NCBI GenBank assembly: GCA_963422565.1
Contig: OY730228.1
Span: 2,046,001 to 2,110,000 of the forward strand
Source of the DNA: G963422565 sp963422565
GTDB taxonomy: Bacteria; Pseudomonadota; Alphaproteobacteria; MPNO01
Reading direction: 5' to 3'
DNA: 64,000 nucleotides
Positions 8,589-19,308 of the stretch are shown one piece after another (position 1 is the first letter of the stretch; each line of letters begins with the position of its first letter). The translations under genes were made by a program, and so were the position numbers. The notes under the pieces are model-generated. The model made no database searches. It was not told the DNA's origin and saw only the letters and a program-made list of their open reading frames with translations.

Positions 8589-9010
8589 GCCGCCGTCCAC
8601 GGATCGACGATCTCGATGTCGATGTCATCGAAGTCGCGCACGTTGCGCGTCGCCACCGCCATATCGCGGGATCGGGCGATCGCTGCGATCTGGCAGTCCG
8701 CCGGCGGGACCGTGCGGCCGGCTGAACGGCGCATGGCCGCGATATCCGCATAGGCGCGGGCCGCCCTGCTGTCGAACGGCAGCACGCGGCCATCGAAGGC
8801 GTCGCGCAGCATTGCCTCGATATCCCGGACCAGCGATTCCCGCCGCCGACCTGCCGGCAGAATGGCGGCGCCGTAGCGCAGCTCCGCTTCGCCCACCACC
8901 GAGAAGAACAGGTCTTCCAGGGCGTGGCCAGCGGCCCACGTCTCGATGGCCGGATCGGGCGACTTGCGGATCAGTTCGGACACCACATTGGTATCTAACA
9001 GCACGGCCAT
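8585..9010 (-). CDS. PIN-domain toxin, VapC/FitB-like
   Basis: 141 residues. Starts VLLDTNVVSELIR with the first PIN aspartate, then an acidic GEAELRYG, PPADCQIAAIA and TRNVRDF, giving the four acidic positions of PIN ribonucleases. Such toxins cleave RNA and are held inactive by the upstream antitoxin. The stop overlaps the GTG of hsdR (GTGA), so toxin and restriction subunit are translationally coupled, which is an unusual link. Confidence 0.9.
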   Translation of the reverse strand: MAVLLDTNVVSELIRKSPDPAIETWAAGHALEDLFFSVVGEAELRYGAAILPAGRRRESLVRDIEAMLRDAFDGRVLPFDSRAARAYADIAAMRRSAGRTVPPADCQIAAIARSRDMAVATRNVRDFDDIDIEIVDPWTAA

Positions 9011-9019
9011 GGCCGTATC

Positions 9020-9262
9020 TCAATCGAAGGACGGCGGCTCGCGCCCGGCCTCGCGCGGCGGCAACTCCAGGTCCACGCCGTTGTCCGGCCCGAAATGCGA
9101 ACGCACGATGCTCGCGAGGTTCCGCGAGTCCGCCTTGCGCCCCACCGCATCGCGCAGGATCAGCCGCGCCTCCTCCTCCATGGAGCGGTGGTGTTCGGCG
9201 GCGCGCACGCGCAAGCGCGTCTTCACGTCGTCGTCGAGGTTGCGGATCGTGATGCTCGCCAT
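9020..9262 (-). CDS. Ribbon-helix-helix antitoxin, FitA/VapB-like
   Basis: 80 residues from ATG 9262, chosen for the GGAGG about 7 bases upstream; a longer 98-residue reading is unlikely. N-terminal SITIRNLDDDVKTRLRVRAA is the RHH DNA-binding ribbon and helix seen in FitA; EEEARLILRDAV is the second helix. The acidic tail would block the PIN active site. It heads the operon vapB-vapC-hsdR-hsdM and probably binds its own promoter, where a short palindrome lies in the -35/-10 spacer. Confidence 0.88.
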   Translation of the reverse strand: MASITIRNLDDDVKTRLRVRAAEHHRSMEEEARLILRDAVGRKADSRNLASIVRSHFGPDNGVDLELPPREAGREPPSFD

Positions 9263-9291
9263 GGTCACGTCCTCCGTTCTTCCGGGAGCCC

Positions 9292-9320
9292 AATTTACGC
9301 AACGATTGCGGTGCAATCAA
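9292..9320 (-). promoter_or_regulatory. Likely vapB-hsd promoter with operator in the spacer
   Basis: Minus-strand TTGATT (9320-9315) and TAAATT (9297-9292) are spaced by 17 bases, a fair sigma-70 pair 30 bases before the vapB ATG. GATTGC and GCAATC (9304-9309 and 9313-9318) form an inverted repeat around GGT between the two boxes, as expected for autorepression by an RHH antitoxin. Seen by eye only. Confidence 0.5.
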
Positions 9321-9457
9321 GACACTGCGGGCAACTCACCCGCAGCGGCACCGATTGACGCGGCGGGCGCTACGCCTACCCTGTCGCGGGGGCGCGGTTC
9401 GGCGGGCGTCGGGCGGCCTTCTTTCCATTCGGGATGTCTTCACGAAGGAGGTCGGCC

Positions 9458-12139
<2,682 letters not shown>

Positions 12140-12142
12140 CGG

Positions 12143-12161
12143 CCGGTCGCGCCGCGACCGG
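12143..12161 (+). terminator. Hairpin after acnA
   Basis: CCGGTCGC and GCGACCGG pair perfectly around GCC, three bases after the acnA stop. There is no real T run, so it may be a mRNA 3' end stabiliser or a Rho-assisted stop rather than a strong intrinsic terminator. Confidence 0.5.
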
Positions 12162-12224
12162 TTGCCCGGCGGCGGCGATCCGGCGATCATCCCGCCGGCC
12201 AGCGATGAATGCGGAGTCGATCGG

Positions 12225-13160
12225 GTGAACGAACCCCCTCGGGAGAGCCCCGGACCACGCCCCGCCGGAATGCGGCGGGACCGCGACGAGATCCGGCGCG
12301 TCTTCGAGACCGGCGCATACCCCTATGAGGGGAGGATCGGCAAGGCAGCCTATGAGCGCGACAAGATCGCCCTGCAGATCGAGCTGCTCAAGGTCCAGGA
12401 GTGGGTCAAAGCCACCGGGCAGAAGATCGTCGCCCTGTTCGAGGGCCGCGACGCCGCCGGCAAGGGCGGCACGATCAAGCGCTTCATGGAGCATCTCAAC
12501 CCGCGCGGCGCCCATGTGGTCGCGCTCGAGAAGCCGACCGAGAAAGAGATTTCGCAATGGTACTTCCAGCGCTATATCGCGCATCTGCCCTCGGCCGGCG
12601 AGATCGTCCTGTTCGACCGGTCCTGGTACAACCGCGCCGGCGTCGAGCGGGTCATGGGGTTCTGCACGCCGGGCGAGTATCTGGAATTCATGCGCCAGGC
12701 GCCCGATCTCGAGCGCATGCTGGTGCGAAGCGGCATCATTCTCTTCAAATACTGGTTCTCGGTCTCCCGCGAGATGCAGAAGAAGCGGTTCTCGGCGCGT
12801 GAGAACCAGCCGCTCAAGAAATGGAAGCTCTCCCCCGTCGACCGCCTGTCGCAGCAGAAATGGGCCGACTATACCGACGCCAAGGAGGCGATGTTCTTCT
12901 ATACCGACACCGCCGACGCGCCCTGGACAGTGATCAAGTCGGACGACAAGAAGCGCGCGCGCCTGAACTGCATGAGGCATTTCCTGTCGACGCTGCCCTA
13001 TACGGGCAGGGACGACAAGCGGGTCGGCGCGCCCGACCCGCTGATCGTGGGATCGAGCGACGAGGTGCTCGCCGGCAGCGACGGCGTGCTCGGCAAGAGC
13101 CTGCATCCGATGCGGCAGAACGCGGCCGCGGGCGGCGGACCCCCGCCGGGCGGCGAATGA
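12225..13160 (+). CDS. ppk2: Polyphosphate kinase 2 (PPK2 family)
   Basis: Transfers phosphate between polyphosphate and nucleotides. 311 residues from GTG 12225 (GGAG about 9 bases upstream); a TTG at 12162 abuts the acnA hairpin and is less likely. Walker A FEGRDAAGKGGTIKRF, Walker B IVLFDRSWYNRAGVERVMGF and the basic lid SREMQKKRF are all present in the usual single-domain arrangement. The stop overlaps the next start as ATGA. Confidence 0.92.
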   Translation: MNEPPRESPGPRPAGMRRDRDEIRRVFETGAYPYEGRIGKAAYERDKIALQIELLKVQEWVKATGQKIVALFEGRDAAGKGGTIKRFMEHLNPRGAHVVALEKPTEKEISQWYFQRYIAHLPSAGEIVLFDRSWYNRAGVERVMGFCTPGEYLEFMRQAPDLERMLVRSGIILFKYWFSVSREMQKKRFSARENQPLKKWKLSPVDRLSQQKWADYTDAKEAMFFYTDTADAPWTVIKSDDKKRARLNCMRHFLSTLPYTGRDDKRVGAPDPLIVGSSDEVLAGSDGVLGKSLHPMRQNAAAGGGPPPGGE

Positions 13161-13636
13161 CCGGCTGGAGCGAGACCCACCGCGCGGTGGTGTTTCCCTG
13201 GCATTGCGACCATATCGGCCACATGAACGTGCGCTGGTACGGCCATTTCTTCGACGATGCAGGGTTCCATCTGTGGGCGGCCAAGGCGGTGCCGCAATCG
13301 GCCTTGCACGCGCGCGGCGAGGGCCTCGTGGTCGCATCCAACAGGATCGACTTCCTCCACGAGATGAAGGCGGGCGACCTCGCGGTGATATGGAGCGCGT
13401 TTACCGGCCTCGGGCGACGGAGCGTCGCCAGCCTGAGCCGCTTGTACGAGGTCGAGACCGGGCGGCTCTGCGCGACGCTGCGGTCGGTCGAGGTCTTCTT
13501 CGATCCGGAGGCCCGGACCTCCGCCCCGATGCCGTCCGACATCCGCGCGACGATCGAGCCGCTGCTCGTCGATCCCGACAGGGAGCCGGACGGGTTTCGG
13601 CCGGCCCGGCGGCGCAGCAGCGCGACCGGCGGATAG
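13157..13636 (+). CDS. Acyl-CoA thioesterase, 4HBT/YbgC-like hot-dog protein
   Basis: 159 residues. The N-terminal WHCDHIGHMNVRWYGHFFDDA matches the catalytic Asp and following helix of YbgC/FadM-type thioesterases (DxxGHMNNxxY pattern). The middle, ASNRIDFLHEMKAGDLAVI, is the usual central strand. Coupled to ppk2 by ATGA. The acyl substrate cannot be told. The 245 bp after it hold no gene I can support. Confidence 0.82.
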   Translation: MTGWSETHRAVVFPWHCDHIGHMNVRWYGHFFDDAGFHLWAAKAVPQSALHARGEGLVVASNRIDFLHEMKAGDLAVIWSAFTGLGRRSVASLSRLYEVETGRLCATLRSVEVFFDPEARTSAPMPSDIRATIEPLLVDPDREPDGFRPARRRSSATGG

Positions 13637-13881
13637 GCGGGGAGCGTGAGCGCCGGCACCATGATGGTGCCCGAGATCGGACGCTCGAAGAACGCCGCGG
13701 GCGAGCCGTACGAGATGATCGGCGACTGGCGGCATCGAGGCCTCGGCAAGCGGCTCGAGCACGTGAATCGGCCCGACCATCACGGTCGGCGCGCCCGCCC
13801 CGGCCCGCGAGAGGCGCGGCGGCTTGTGCGGCGCGGCGCGCACGCTATTGTGGTAGGGTCGGTTTCTGGAAGGAAAGCCGG

Positions 13882-14247
13882 ATGACGGCCCGGTCTCCCG
13901 GCATCTGGCGTGGCCTGTTCGCCACGGGCATCCTCCTGATCGTCGTCGGCTCGCTGCTGACGCTGCCCGAGCCGGGATACGGCCATGGGGATCTGGCGGC
14001 GCACGCCGTCGCCTACGGGACATTGATGACGCTCGGCCTCCTCGGTTGGCGCGGAAGGCGGGCCTGGGTCCTTCTGTTCTTCGGGCTCGCCGCGCTCGGG
14101 GTCGCGATCGAGGCCGCGCAAGCGCTCGCCCCGGGCCGCACCCCGTCGGCGGCCGACGCCATGGCCAATCTCCTCGGGATCGTCGGGGCGGCAGCGATCC
14201 GCGCCGGCTGGCGGCGACGGGCGCGGCGCTCCCCGGACCGTCGATGA
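13882..14247 (+). CDS. VanZ-like small membrane protein
   Basis: 121 residues with three to four hydrophobic segments: FATGILLIVVGSLLTLP, HAVAYGTLMTLGLLGW, AWVLLFFGLAALGVAIEAAQ and MANLLGIVGAAAI. The AHAVAYG and IEAAQALAPGRTPSAADAMAN motifs match the VanZ family (HxxxY, E-xxQ, PxRxxSxxDxxxN). AAGGAAAG lies before the start. Role unknown; vanZ relation to teicoplanin resistance does not transfer to this organism. Confidence 0.75.
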   Translation: MTARSPGIWRGLFATGILLIVVGSLLTLPEPGYGHGDLAAHAVAYGTLMTLGLLGWRGRRAWVLLFFGLAALGVAIEAAQALAPGRTPSAADAMANLLGIVGAAAIRAGWRRRARRSPDRR

Positions 14248-14295
14248 CGGAAGCGAACGCGGTCCCTTGAGCGGCGGCCCCCGCTCCGCAGGCGA

Positions 14296-14311
14296 TGTTT
14301 CACGTGAAACA
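14296..14311. promoter_or_regulatory. parS site 1
   Basis: TGTTTCACGTGAAACA is a perfect 16-bp palindrome identical to the widely conserved chromosomal parS consensus bound by ParB. It lies just before the rsmG start and 660 bp ahead of parA. Confidence 0.95.
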
Positions 14312-14326
14312 CCCGCGCGCTCTCCG

Positions 14327-14968
14327 ATGCGCGCGCGGGACTGCGCGGCGGCGCTCGGCGTTTCACGTGAAACGCTGGAGCGGCTCGAAATCTATGTCGC
14401 CCTGCTACGCCGCTGGCAACGGCGGCGCAACCTCGTCGGACCCCGCACCCTCGCCGACATATGGCGCCGCCACATCCTCGATTCGGGCCAGATCGCCGCC
14501 CTGCTCCCCGGCGGCGCGCGGCGGCTCGTCGATCTCGGCAGCGGCGCCGGGCTGCCGGGCCTGGTGCTAGCCCTGGTCTCCGGGGTCGCCACCGACCTGA
14601 TCGAGGCGGACGCCGCCAAGGCGGCGTTCCTGACCGAGGCGATACGCCTGACGGGGGCGCCGGCCAGAGTCCACCGGGTGCGGATCGAGTCGGTCCGGCC
14701 CTGGCCCTCCGACGCGGTGACGGCGCGGGCGCTGGCGCCGCTGCCGCGCCTCCTCGATCTCGCTCACCCCTTCGTCGAGGCCGGAGAGGCGCCGGGCCGG
14801 CCGGTCTGCCTGTTTCCCAAGGGCGTGGGCTGGCGCCGTGAATTGACGGAGACCCGCGAATCGTGGCATATCGCGGCTCGCCACGCGCCCAGCGCGACCG
14901 ACCCGGACGCCGCGATCCTGATCGTCGCCGAGGCGCGGCGGAAACCGCGTACCGCCAGCGAACGATGA
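14327..14968 (+). CDS. rsmG: 16S rRNA (guanine-N7) methyltransferase RsmG
   Basis: Methylates G527 of 16S rRNA. 213 residues from ATG 14327; an in-frame TTG at 14267 would add 20 residues across parS site 1. Motif I VDLGSGAGLPGL and the upstream RRWQRRRNLVGPRTL and RHILDSGQIAALLP segments are typical. Residues VSRET near the N-terminus are encoded by parS site 2, as in many alphaproteobacteria. It directly precedes parA (5 bp). Confidence 0.95.
   Translation: MRARDCAAALGVSRETLERLEIYVALLRRWQRRRNLVGPRTLADIWRRHILDSGQIAALLPGGARRLVDLGSGAGLPGLVLALVSGVATDLIEADAAKAAFLTEAIRLTGAPARVHRVRIESVRPWPSDAVTARALAPLPRLLDLAHPFVEAGEAPGRPVCLFPKGVGWRRELTETRESWHIAARHAPSATDPDAAILIVAEARRKPRTASER
14359..14374. promoter_or_regulatory. 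parS site 2, inside rsmG
   Basis: CGTTTCACGTGAAACG is a perfect palindrome sharing the 14-bp parS core with site 1. It codes for part of GVSRETL of RsmG, so protein and DNA-site constraints overlap. Confidence 0.9.
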
Positions 14969-14972
14969 GCAC

Positions 14973-15761
14973 ATGACGCACCCGCCGCCCGCCGCCGAGT
15001 CAGCGGTGATCGCGATCGCCAACCAAAAAGGCGGCGTCGGCAAGACGACCACGGCGATCAATCTCGCCACCGCGCTGGCCGCGGTCGACAAGCGGGTGCT
15101 GGTGATCGACATCGACCCGCAGGGGAACGCCTCGACCGGGTTCGGCATCCGGCCCGACGGGCGCGGCGGCGCCTATGAGGTCATCGTCGACGGCGCGCCG
15201 ATAGACTCGGTCGCGCGCGAGACCGAGATCCCGGGCCTCCGCCTTGTCCCGGCCTCCGTCGACCTGTTCGGCGCGGATCTCGAGCTGGTCGGTCTCACCC
15301 GCCGCGAACATCGACTACGCGCGGCGCTCGCCGACGCCCGCTGCGACTATGTGCTGATCGACTGCCCGCCGGCGGTCGGGCTGCTGACGATCAACGCGAT
15401 GACCGCCGCCGGCCGGGTGCTGATCCCGCTGCAATGCGAGTATCTGGCGCTCGACGGCCTGCACCAGGCCGTCCGCACGATCGACCGCGTCCGACGGAAC
15501 TTCAACCCGGCGATCGAGATTCTGGGTATCCTCCTGACCATGTTCGACAGCCGCAACCGGTTGAGCGCCCTGGTGGCCGCGGATGTGCGCGGCTATTTCG
15601 GCCCGGCGGTCTACGACACCGTGATCCCCCGCAACGTCCGTATCTCCGAAGCGCCGTCTCACGGCAAGCCGGTGCTGCTATACGACTGGAAATGCGCCGG
15701 CGCGCGCGCCTATATGCGGCTCGCCGCCGAGATGTTGCGCCGCGAGGAGCGGGCTGCGTGA
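14973..15761 (+). CDS. parA: Chromosome partitioning ATPase ParA
   Basis: 262 residues. Deviant Walker A KGGVGKTTTAIN with the signature lysine, VLVIDIDPQGNASTGFG, and DYVLIDCPPAVG as Walker B. Moves ParB-parS complexes by ATP-driven DNA binding. Follows rsmG by 4 bp, and its stop overlaps the GTG of parB (GTGA). Both parS sites lie within 700 bp upstream. Confidence 0.97.
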   Translation: MTHPPPAAESAVIAIANQKGGVGKTTTAINLATALAAVDKRVLVIDIDPQGNASTGFGIRPDGRGGAYEVIVDGAPIDSVARETEIPGLRLVPASVDLFGADLELVGLTRREHRLRAALADARCDYVLIDCPPAVGLLTINAMTAAGRVLIPLQCEYLALDGLHQAVRTIDRVRRNFNPAIEILGILLTMFDSRNRLSALVAADVRGYFGPAVYDTVIPRNVRISEAPSHGKPVLLYDWKCAGARAYMRLAAEMLRREERAA

Positions 15762-16615
15762 CCGCCCGCGACCCGCACGCTTCCCCGCTGGGCCGCGGCC
15801 TGTCGGCGCTGTTCGCCGAGCCCGATCTCCCGACGGCGCGGAGTCGCAGCCTGCCGGTCGAGCTGTTGACCCCGACCCCGCTTCAGCCGCGGCGAGACTT
15901 CGACCCGGCGCAGATGGAGGGGCTGGTCGACTCGGTGCGCGCCCATGGCGTCCTCCAGCCGCTGATCGTCCGCCCGCGCCCGGGCGAGGCCGGCGGATAC
16001 GAGATCGTCGCCGGCGAGCGGCGCTGGCGGGCGGCGCAGGGCGCCCGGCTCCACGAGGTTCCGGTCGTGGTGGTGGAGCTCGACGACCGCGCCGCGCGCG
16101 AGGTCGCGCTGGTCGAGAACGTGCAGCGCCAGGACCTCAACCCGCTCGAGGAGGCCGAGGGGTACCGCCGACTGATCGACGAGTTCTCCCGCACCCAGGA
16201 GGATCTGGCGCGGGCGGTCGGGCGAAGCCGGAGCCATATCGCCAACATGCTGCGGCTGCTGCGGCTCCCCGCGGCGGTCCGGGACATGATCGCCGAGGGG
16301 ACGCTCACCGCCGGCCACGCGCGGGCGCTGGTCGCCGCCGAGGATCCGGTCGGGCTCGCCCGGATGGTCGTCGCGCGCGAGCTCAGCGTGCGCGAGACCG
16401 AACGCCTGGCGCGGCCGGCCCCGGACGACGCGTCGCCGCGCGCCAGGCCGCCGCGCGACCCCGAGCTCGACCGGCTGGCCGCCGAGCTCGGGCGACGGCT
16501 CGGCCTCGATGTCGCGCTCCGCGCGCGGGCCGGCGGCGGGGTGCTGGCGATCCGCTACACCGCCCCCGAACAGCTCGACGACATCCTCCGACGGCTCGGC
16601 GGCGAGGAGGCGTGA
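15758..16615 (+). CDS. parB: Chromosome partitioning protein ParB
   Basis: 285 residues from GTG 15758 (GTGA overlap with parA). LGRGLSALF start, CTP-binding GERRWRAAQ and ENVQRQDLNPLEEAEGY, then the helix-turn-helix region TQEDLARAVGRSRSHIANMLR that reads parS, and a C-terminal dimerisation segment with IRYTAPEQLDDILRRL. Acts as a CTP-dependent clamp loaded at the two parS sites. Confidence 0.97.
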   Translation: MTARDPHASPLGRGLSALFAEPDLPTARSRSLPVELLTPTPLQPRRDFDPAQMEGLVDSVRAHGVLQPLIVRPRPGEAGGYEIVAGERRWRAAQGARLHEVPVVVVELDDRAAREVALVENVQRQDLNPLEEAEGYRRLIDEFSRTQEDLARAVGRSRSHIANMLRLLRLPAAVRDMIAEGTLTAGHARALVAAEDPVGLARMVVARELSVRETERLARPAPDDASPRARPPRDPELDRLAAELGRRLGLDVALRARAGGGVLAIRYTAPEQLDDILRRLGGEEA

Positions 16616-16617
16616 CG

Positions 16618-17124
16618 ATGCGGCCGGCCGGGTATTCCCGCCTCCAGATCTGGCTGCACTGGACCGTCGCCGCCCTGATCGCCCTCCAGGTCGCGTTCCA
16701 TGAGGGGATCGAGACCGTGCGCGCCGCTGCGCGCGGCGGGCCGGCCGCCACGGAGAGCGACGCCTTCATGGCGGATATGCATGTCGCGGTCGGGATCTCG
16801 GTCTTCGCGCTGGCACTGATCCGGCTGGGCCTTCGCCTCCGACGTGGCGCGCCGGCCGTGCCCGAAGCCGAATGGCCGCCCCTCCGGCTGCTCGCCCGGC
16901 TGACCCATTTCCTGCTCTACACCCTTATCCTGGCCATGCCGCTGAGCGGCGCCGCCGCCTGGTTCGGCGGCGTCGAGGCGGCCGCGCGAGCACATGGCAT
17001 CATGATGGTGGCGCTGGCCGCGCTGGTCGCCCTGCATTTCGCGGGCGCGCTCTACCAGCATTTCTTCCTCCGCACCAACGTGCTCCGCCGGATGCTGCGG
17101 AGCGGCGATCCGGGCGTCAGGTGA
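16618..17124 (+). CDS. Cytochrome b561 family membrane protein
   Basis: 168 residues from ATG 16618 with GAGGAGG 7 bases before; a GTG at 16612 also reads in frame. Four hydrophobic segments with conserved histidines: IWLHWTVAALIALQ, MHVAVGISVFAL, LTHFLLYTLILAMPLSG and AHGIMMVALAALVALHFAGALYQH. These match the haem-ligand pattern of bacterial di-haem b561, which passes electrons from quinol. The end overlaps the oppositely oriented usp gene by 8 bp. Confidence 0.9.
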   Translation: MRPAGYSRLQIWLHWTVAALIALQVAFHEGIETVRAAARGGPAATESDAFMADMHVAVGISVFALALIRLGLRLRRGAPAVPEAEWPPLRLLARLTHFLLYTLILAMPLSGAAAWFGGVEAAARAHGIMMVALAALVALHFAGALYQHFFLRTNVLRRMLRSGDPGVR

Positions 17125-17611
17125 GCCCGTCGAGCTGGGCGTCCGAGAGGGTGCCCGGCACCACGGTGATAGGGATCGGGAAGCGCCCGGAGAGCTTCCC
17201 GGCGAACGAGGAGACCAGCGGCCCCGGCCCCCTGCTGCCGGTGCCGGCGCCGAGCACCAAGATCGAGATCGACGGCTCTTCCTCGATCAACGCCAGGATC
17301 ACCTCGCTCGGCGCCCCTTCGCGGACATGGAGCACCGGCATCTCGCCGGTGACCTCGGTAATCTCCGCGGCGCGCTCCTGGAGAATCTCCTCCGCCTCCG
17401 CGCGCCGCTCCTCGCGCATCTTCTCACCCACCGACATCCAAATCTGGAAGTCGACCGGCTCCATCACGTAGAGCAGCGCCACCCGGCCGCCGGTGCGCAG
17501 CGCCCGCCGGGCGGCGAAGCGGAGCGCGACATGGAGTTCGGCGCTGGAGTCGACGACGCAGAGCAACGTCCGCCGCGCGACCTCCTGGCGGCCGCCATCC
17601 TGGTCGCTCAT
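17117..17611 (-). CDS. Universal stress protein, UspA family
   Basis: 164 residues from ATG 17611, preceded by GGGAGGAGGGC. TLLCVVDSSAELHVALRFAARRA opens the fold; the C-terminal LVLGAGTGSRGPGPLVSSF resembles the G2xG9GS ATP-binding signature. Last gene of a run with TSUP and TIGR02186 genes, an association I have seen in alphaproteobacteria. Confidence 0.9.
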   Translation of the reverse strand: MSDQDGGRQEVARRTLLCVVDSSAELHVALRFAARRALRTGGRVALLYVMEPVDFQIWMSVGEKMREERRAEAEEILQERAAEITEVTGEMPVLHVREGAPSEVILALIEEEPSISILVLGAGTGSRGPGPLVSSFAGKLSGRFPIPITVVPGTLSDAQLDGLT

Positions 17612-17624
17612 GGCGCCCTCCTCC

Positions 17625-18365
17625 CTATCTTCGGAACACCAGGCCGGCCGTCCAGCCGAAAAACAGCGCGACGAGGATCGCGGCCGCACCGTAGAGCGCC
17701 GAATGCCGGTGGGCGAACGCGAACAGCGTCGCCCCGACCCCCACCTTGCGAATCACCAGGGTCGAGACGCGGCGAACGATCTCGCGGCCATCGGCGAACA
17801 GATAGACCTCCACCCGATAGGGCCCGGTCGGCACGTTGGCGGGGAACGCCGCACTCGCCCGGAACAGCCGGTCGGCGGCGAAGACGACGCCGCCCGGATG
17901 GTCGCCGTAGAGACCCTGACGCAACTTGTTACGCACCAGCGCCGCGCGCCAGACCGCGGCCGTATCGCCGGAGGGCGCGGCCGCGGCCGCGAATGCCAGG
18001 CGGTCGAGCCCGATGCGACGCTCGGCGAGCCGGGCCGGCGGCGCGATCTCCTCCAGGGGCCGGTTGGAAAGCACATGATAATAGGCGGGAAGGCCCCGGA
18101 AGGTCAGCCGCCGGCCGTTGACCCACATCCCGGCCACCCGGCGGCGGCGCTGGACATGCTGGTCGCGCGCCGGGCCCCGGATCACCACCACCACGTCGCC
18201 GCCGGGTTCCTTGGCGCCGAACAACAGCAACTCGGTCCCGGCGAAGCCGGTCGAGATATCGATCTCGTCGCGCGACAGGTCGGCCACCAGCACGCGACCC
18301 TCGGCGGGGTGCGCCACCATGCCCGCCGTCAGCACCAGCGCGGCGAAAGCGGCGGGCGCCCTCAT
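17625..18365 (-). CDS. TIGR02186-like periplasmic/membrane protein
   Basis: 246 residues from ATG 18365. Signal peptide (AFAALVLTAGMVAHPAEG), a long periplasmic region starting VLVADLSRDEIDISTGFAG with TELLLFGAK, and a C-terminal membrane helix (ALYGAAAILVALFFGWTAG). This fits the TIGR02186 family found beside TSUP transporters; exact role unknown. Start overlaps the TSUP stop as ATGA, pointing to a transporter-partner protein. Confidence 0.8.
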   Translation of the reverse strand: MRAPAAFAALVLTAGMVAHPAEGRVLVADLSRDEIDISTGFAGTELLLFGAKEPGGDVVVVIRGPARDQHVQRRRRVAGMWVNGRRLTFRGLPAYYHVLSNRPLEEIAPPARLAERRIGLDRLAFAAAAAPSGDTAAVWRAALVRNKLRQGLYGDHPGGVVFAADRLFRASAAFPANVPTGPYRVEVYLFADGREIVRRVSTLVIRKVGVGATLFAFAHRHSALYGAAAILVALFFGWTAGLVFRR

Positions 18366-19285
18366 TCGACGATCCCCGGCCCGGCGAGGCTGAACAGATC
18401 CTCGGGCGTCACCACCAGCCCGTAGGCGACGCGGGCGCAGACCGCCAGCACCACCAGCCCGAGCAGCGCGCGCAGCTCCTCGCCGCGCAGCCGGCCAGAG
18501 CAACGGGCGCCGAGCTGGGCGCCGATCACCCCGCCGATGAGCAGGAACAGCGCCAGCACGATATCGACTGTCTGGTTGTTTACCGCCTGAAGGAAGGTGA
18601 CGTTGGCGGTCACGAACACGATCTGGAACAGCGAGGTGCCGATCACGATCGCCGTCGGCATTCCGAGCAGATAGATCATCGCAGGCACCAGCACGAACCC
18701 GCCGCCGACGCCCATTATCGCCGCGAGGACGCCGACGAAAGCGCCCACCCCGAAGGGCAGCAGGGCGCTGGCATAGAGCTTGGATGTGCGGAAGCGCATT
18801 TTGAGCGGCAGGCCGTGCACCCAGTAATGCTGGTGCAGCTTGCGTCGGGACGCGCTCGGGCGCCGCGCCCGGAGCCAGGCGCGGACGCTCTCGAAAACCA
18901 TGAGCAGGCCGATCGCGCCGAGGAAGACGACATAGGAGAGCGAGATCACGAAATCGATCTGGCCGAGCCCGCGCAGGATGGTGAACAGCCACACCCCGAG
19001 CGAGGAGCCGACGAAGCCGCCGGCCAGCAGCACCAGCCCCATCTTGACGTCGACATTGCCCCGCCGCCAATGGGCGAGCGCCCCGGAGACCGAGGCGGCG
19101 ACGACCTGGTTGGCCTCGGTGGCGACCGCGACCGCCGGCGGAACACCGATGAAAATCAGGAGCGGGGTCATCAGGAAGCCGCCGCCGACGCCGAACAAGC
19201 CCGACAGGAAGCCGACCCCGCCGCCGAGGGCGAGCAGCAAGGCCACATCGACGGACATCTCGGCGATGGGCAGGTAGATTTGCAT
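18362..19285 (-). CDS. Sulfite exporter TauE/SafE family (TSUP) permease
   Basis: 307 residues with about eight membrane segments. Two GVGGGF motifs (GLFGVGGGFLMTPLLIFIGV and IMGVGGGFVLVPAMIYLLGM) mark the two TSUP repeats, followed by EANQVVAASVSG and TSLFQIVFVTAN. Likely exports or imports an organosulfur or sulfite anion; the substrate is not visible. Coupled to the TIGR02186 gene. Confidence 0.9.
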   Translation of the reverse strand: MQIYLPIAEMSVDVALLLALGGGVGFLSGLFGVGGGFLMTPLLIFIGVPPAVAVATEANQVVAASVSGALAHWRRGNVDVKMGLVLLAGGFVGSSLGVWLFTILRGLGQIDFVISLSYVVFLGAIGLLMVFESVRAWLRARRPSASRRKLHQHYWVHGLPLKMRFRTSKLYASALLPFGVGAFVGVLAAIMGVGGGFVLVPAMIYLLGMPTAIVIGTSLFQIVFVTANVTFLQAVNNQTVDIVLALFLLIGGVIGAQLGARCSGRLRGEELRALLGLVVLAVCARVAYGLVVTPEDLFSLAGPGIVE

Positions 19286-19308
19286 GGCGGGGTCTCAGCC
19301 GGGCGCGG

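Noticed and set aside
4646..8753. Long plus-strand frames opposite hsdM and hsdR of locus A
   Set aside because: They mirror the coding frames of recognised genes in GC-rich DNA, have odd residue composition and show no domain.
12162..12224. TTG 12162 as ppk2 start
   Set aside because: It lies right at the end of the acnA hairpin and lacks a ribosome site; GTG 12225 fits better.
13646..13885. 79-codon frame between the thioesterase and the VanZ-like gene
   Set aside because: No family, composition not protein-like, and it overlaps the VanZ start; could be an eroded gene but support is too thin.
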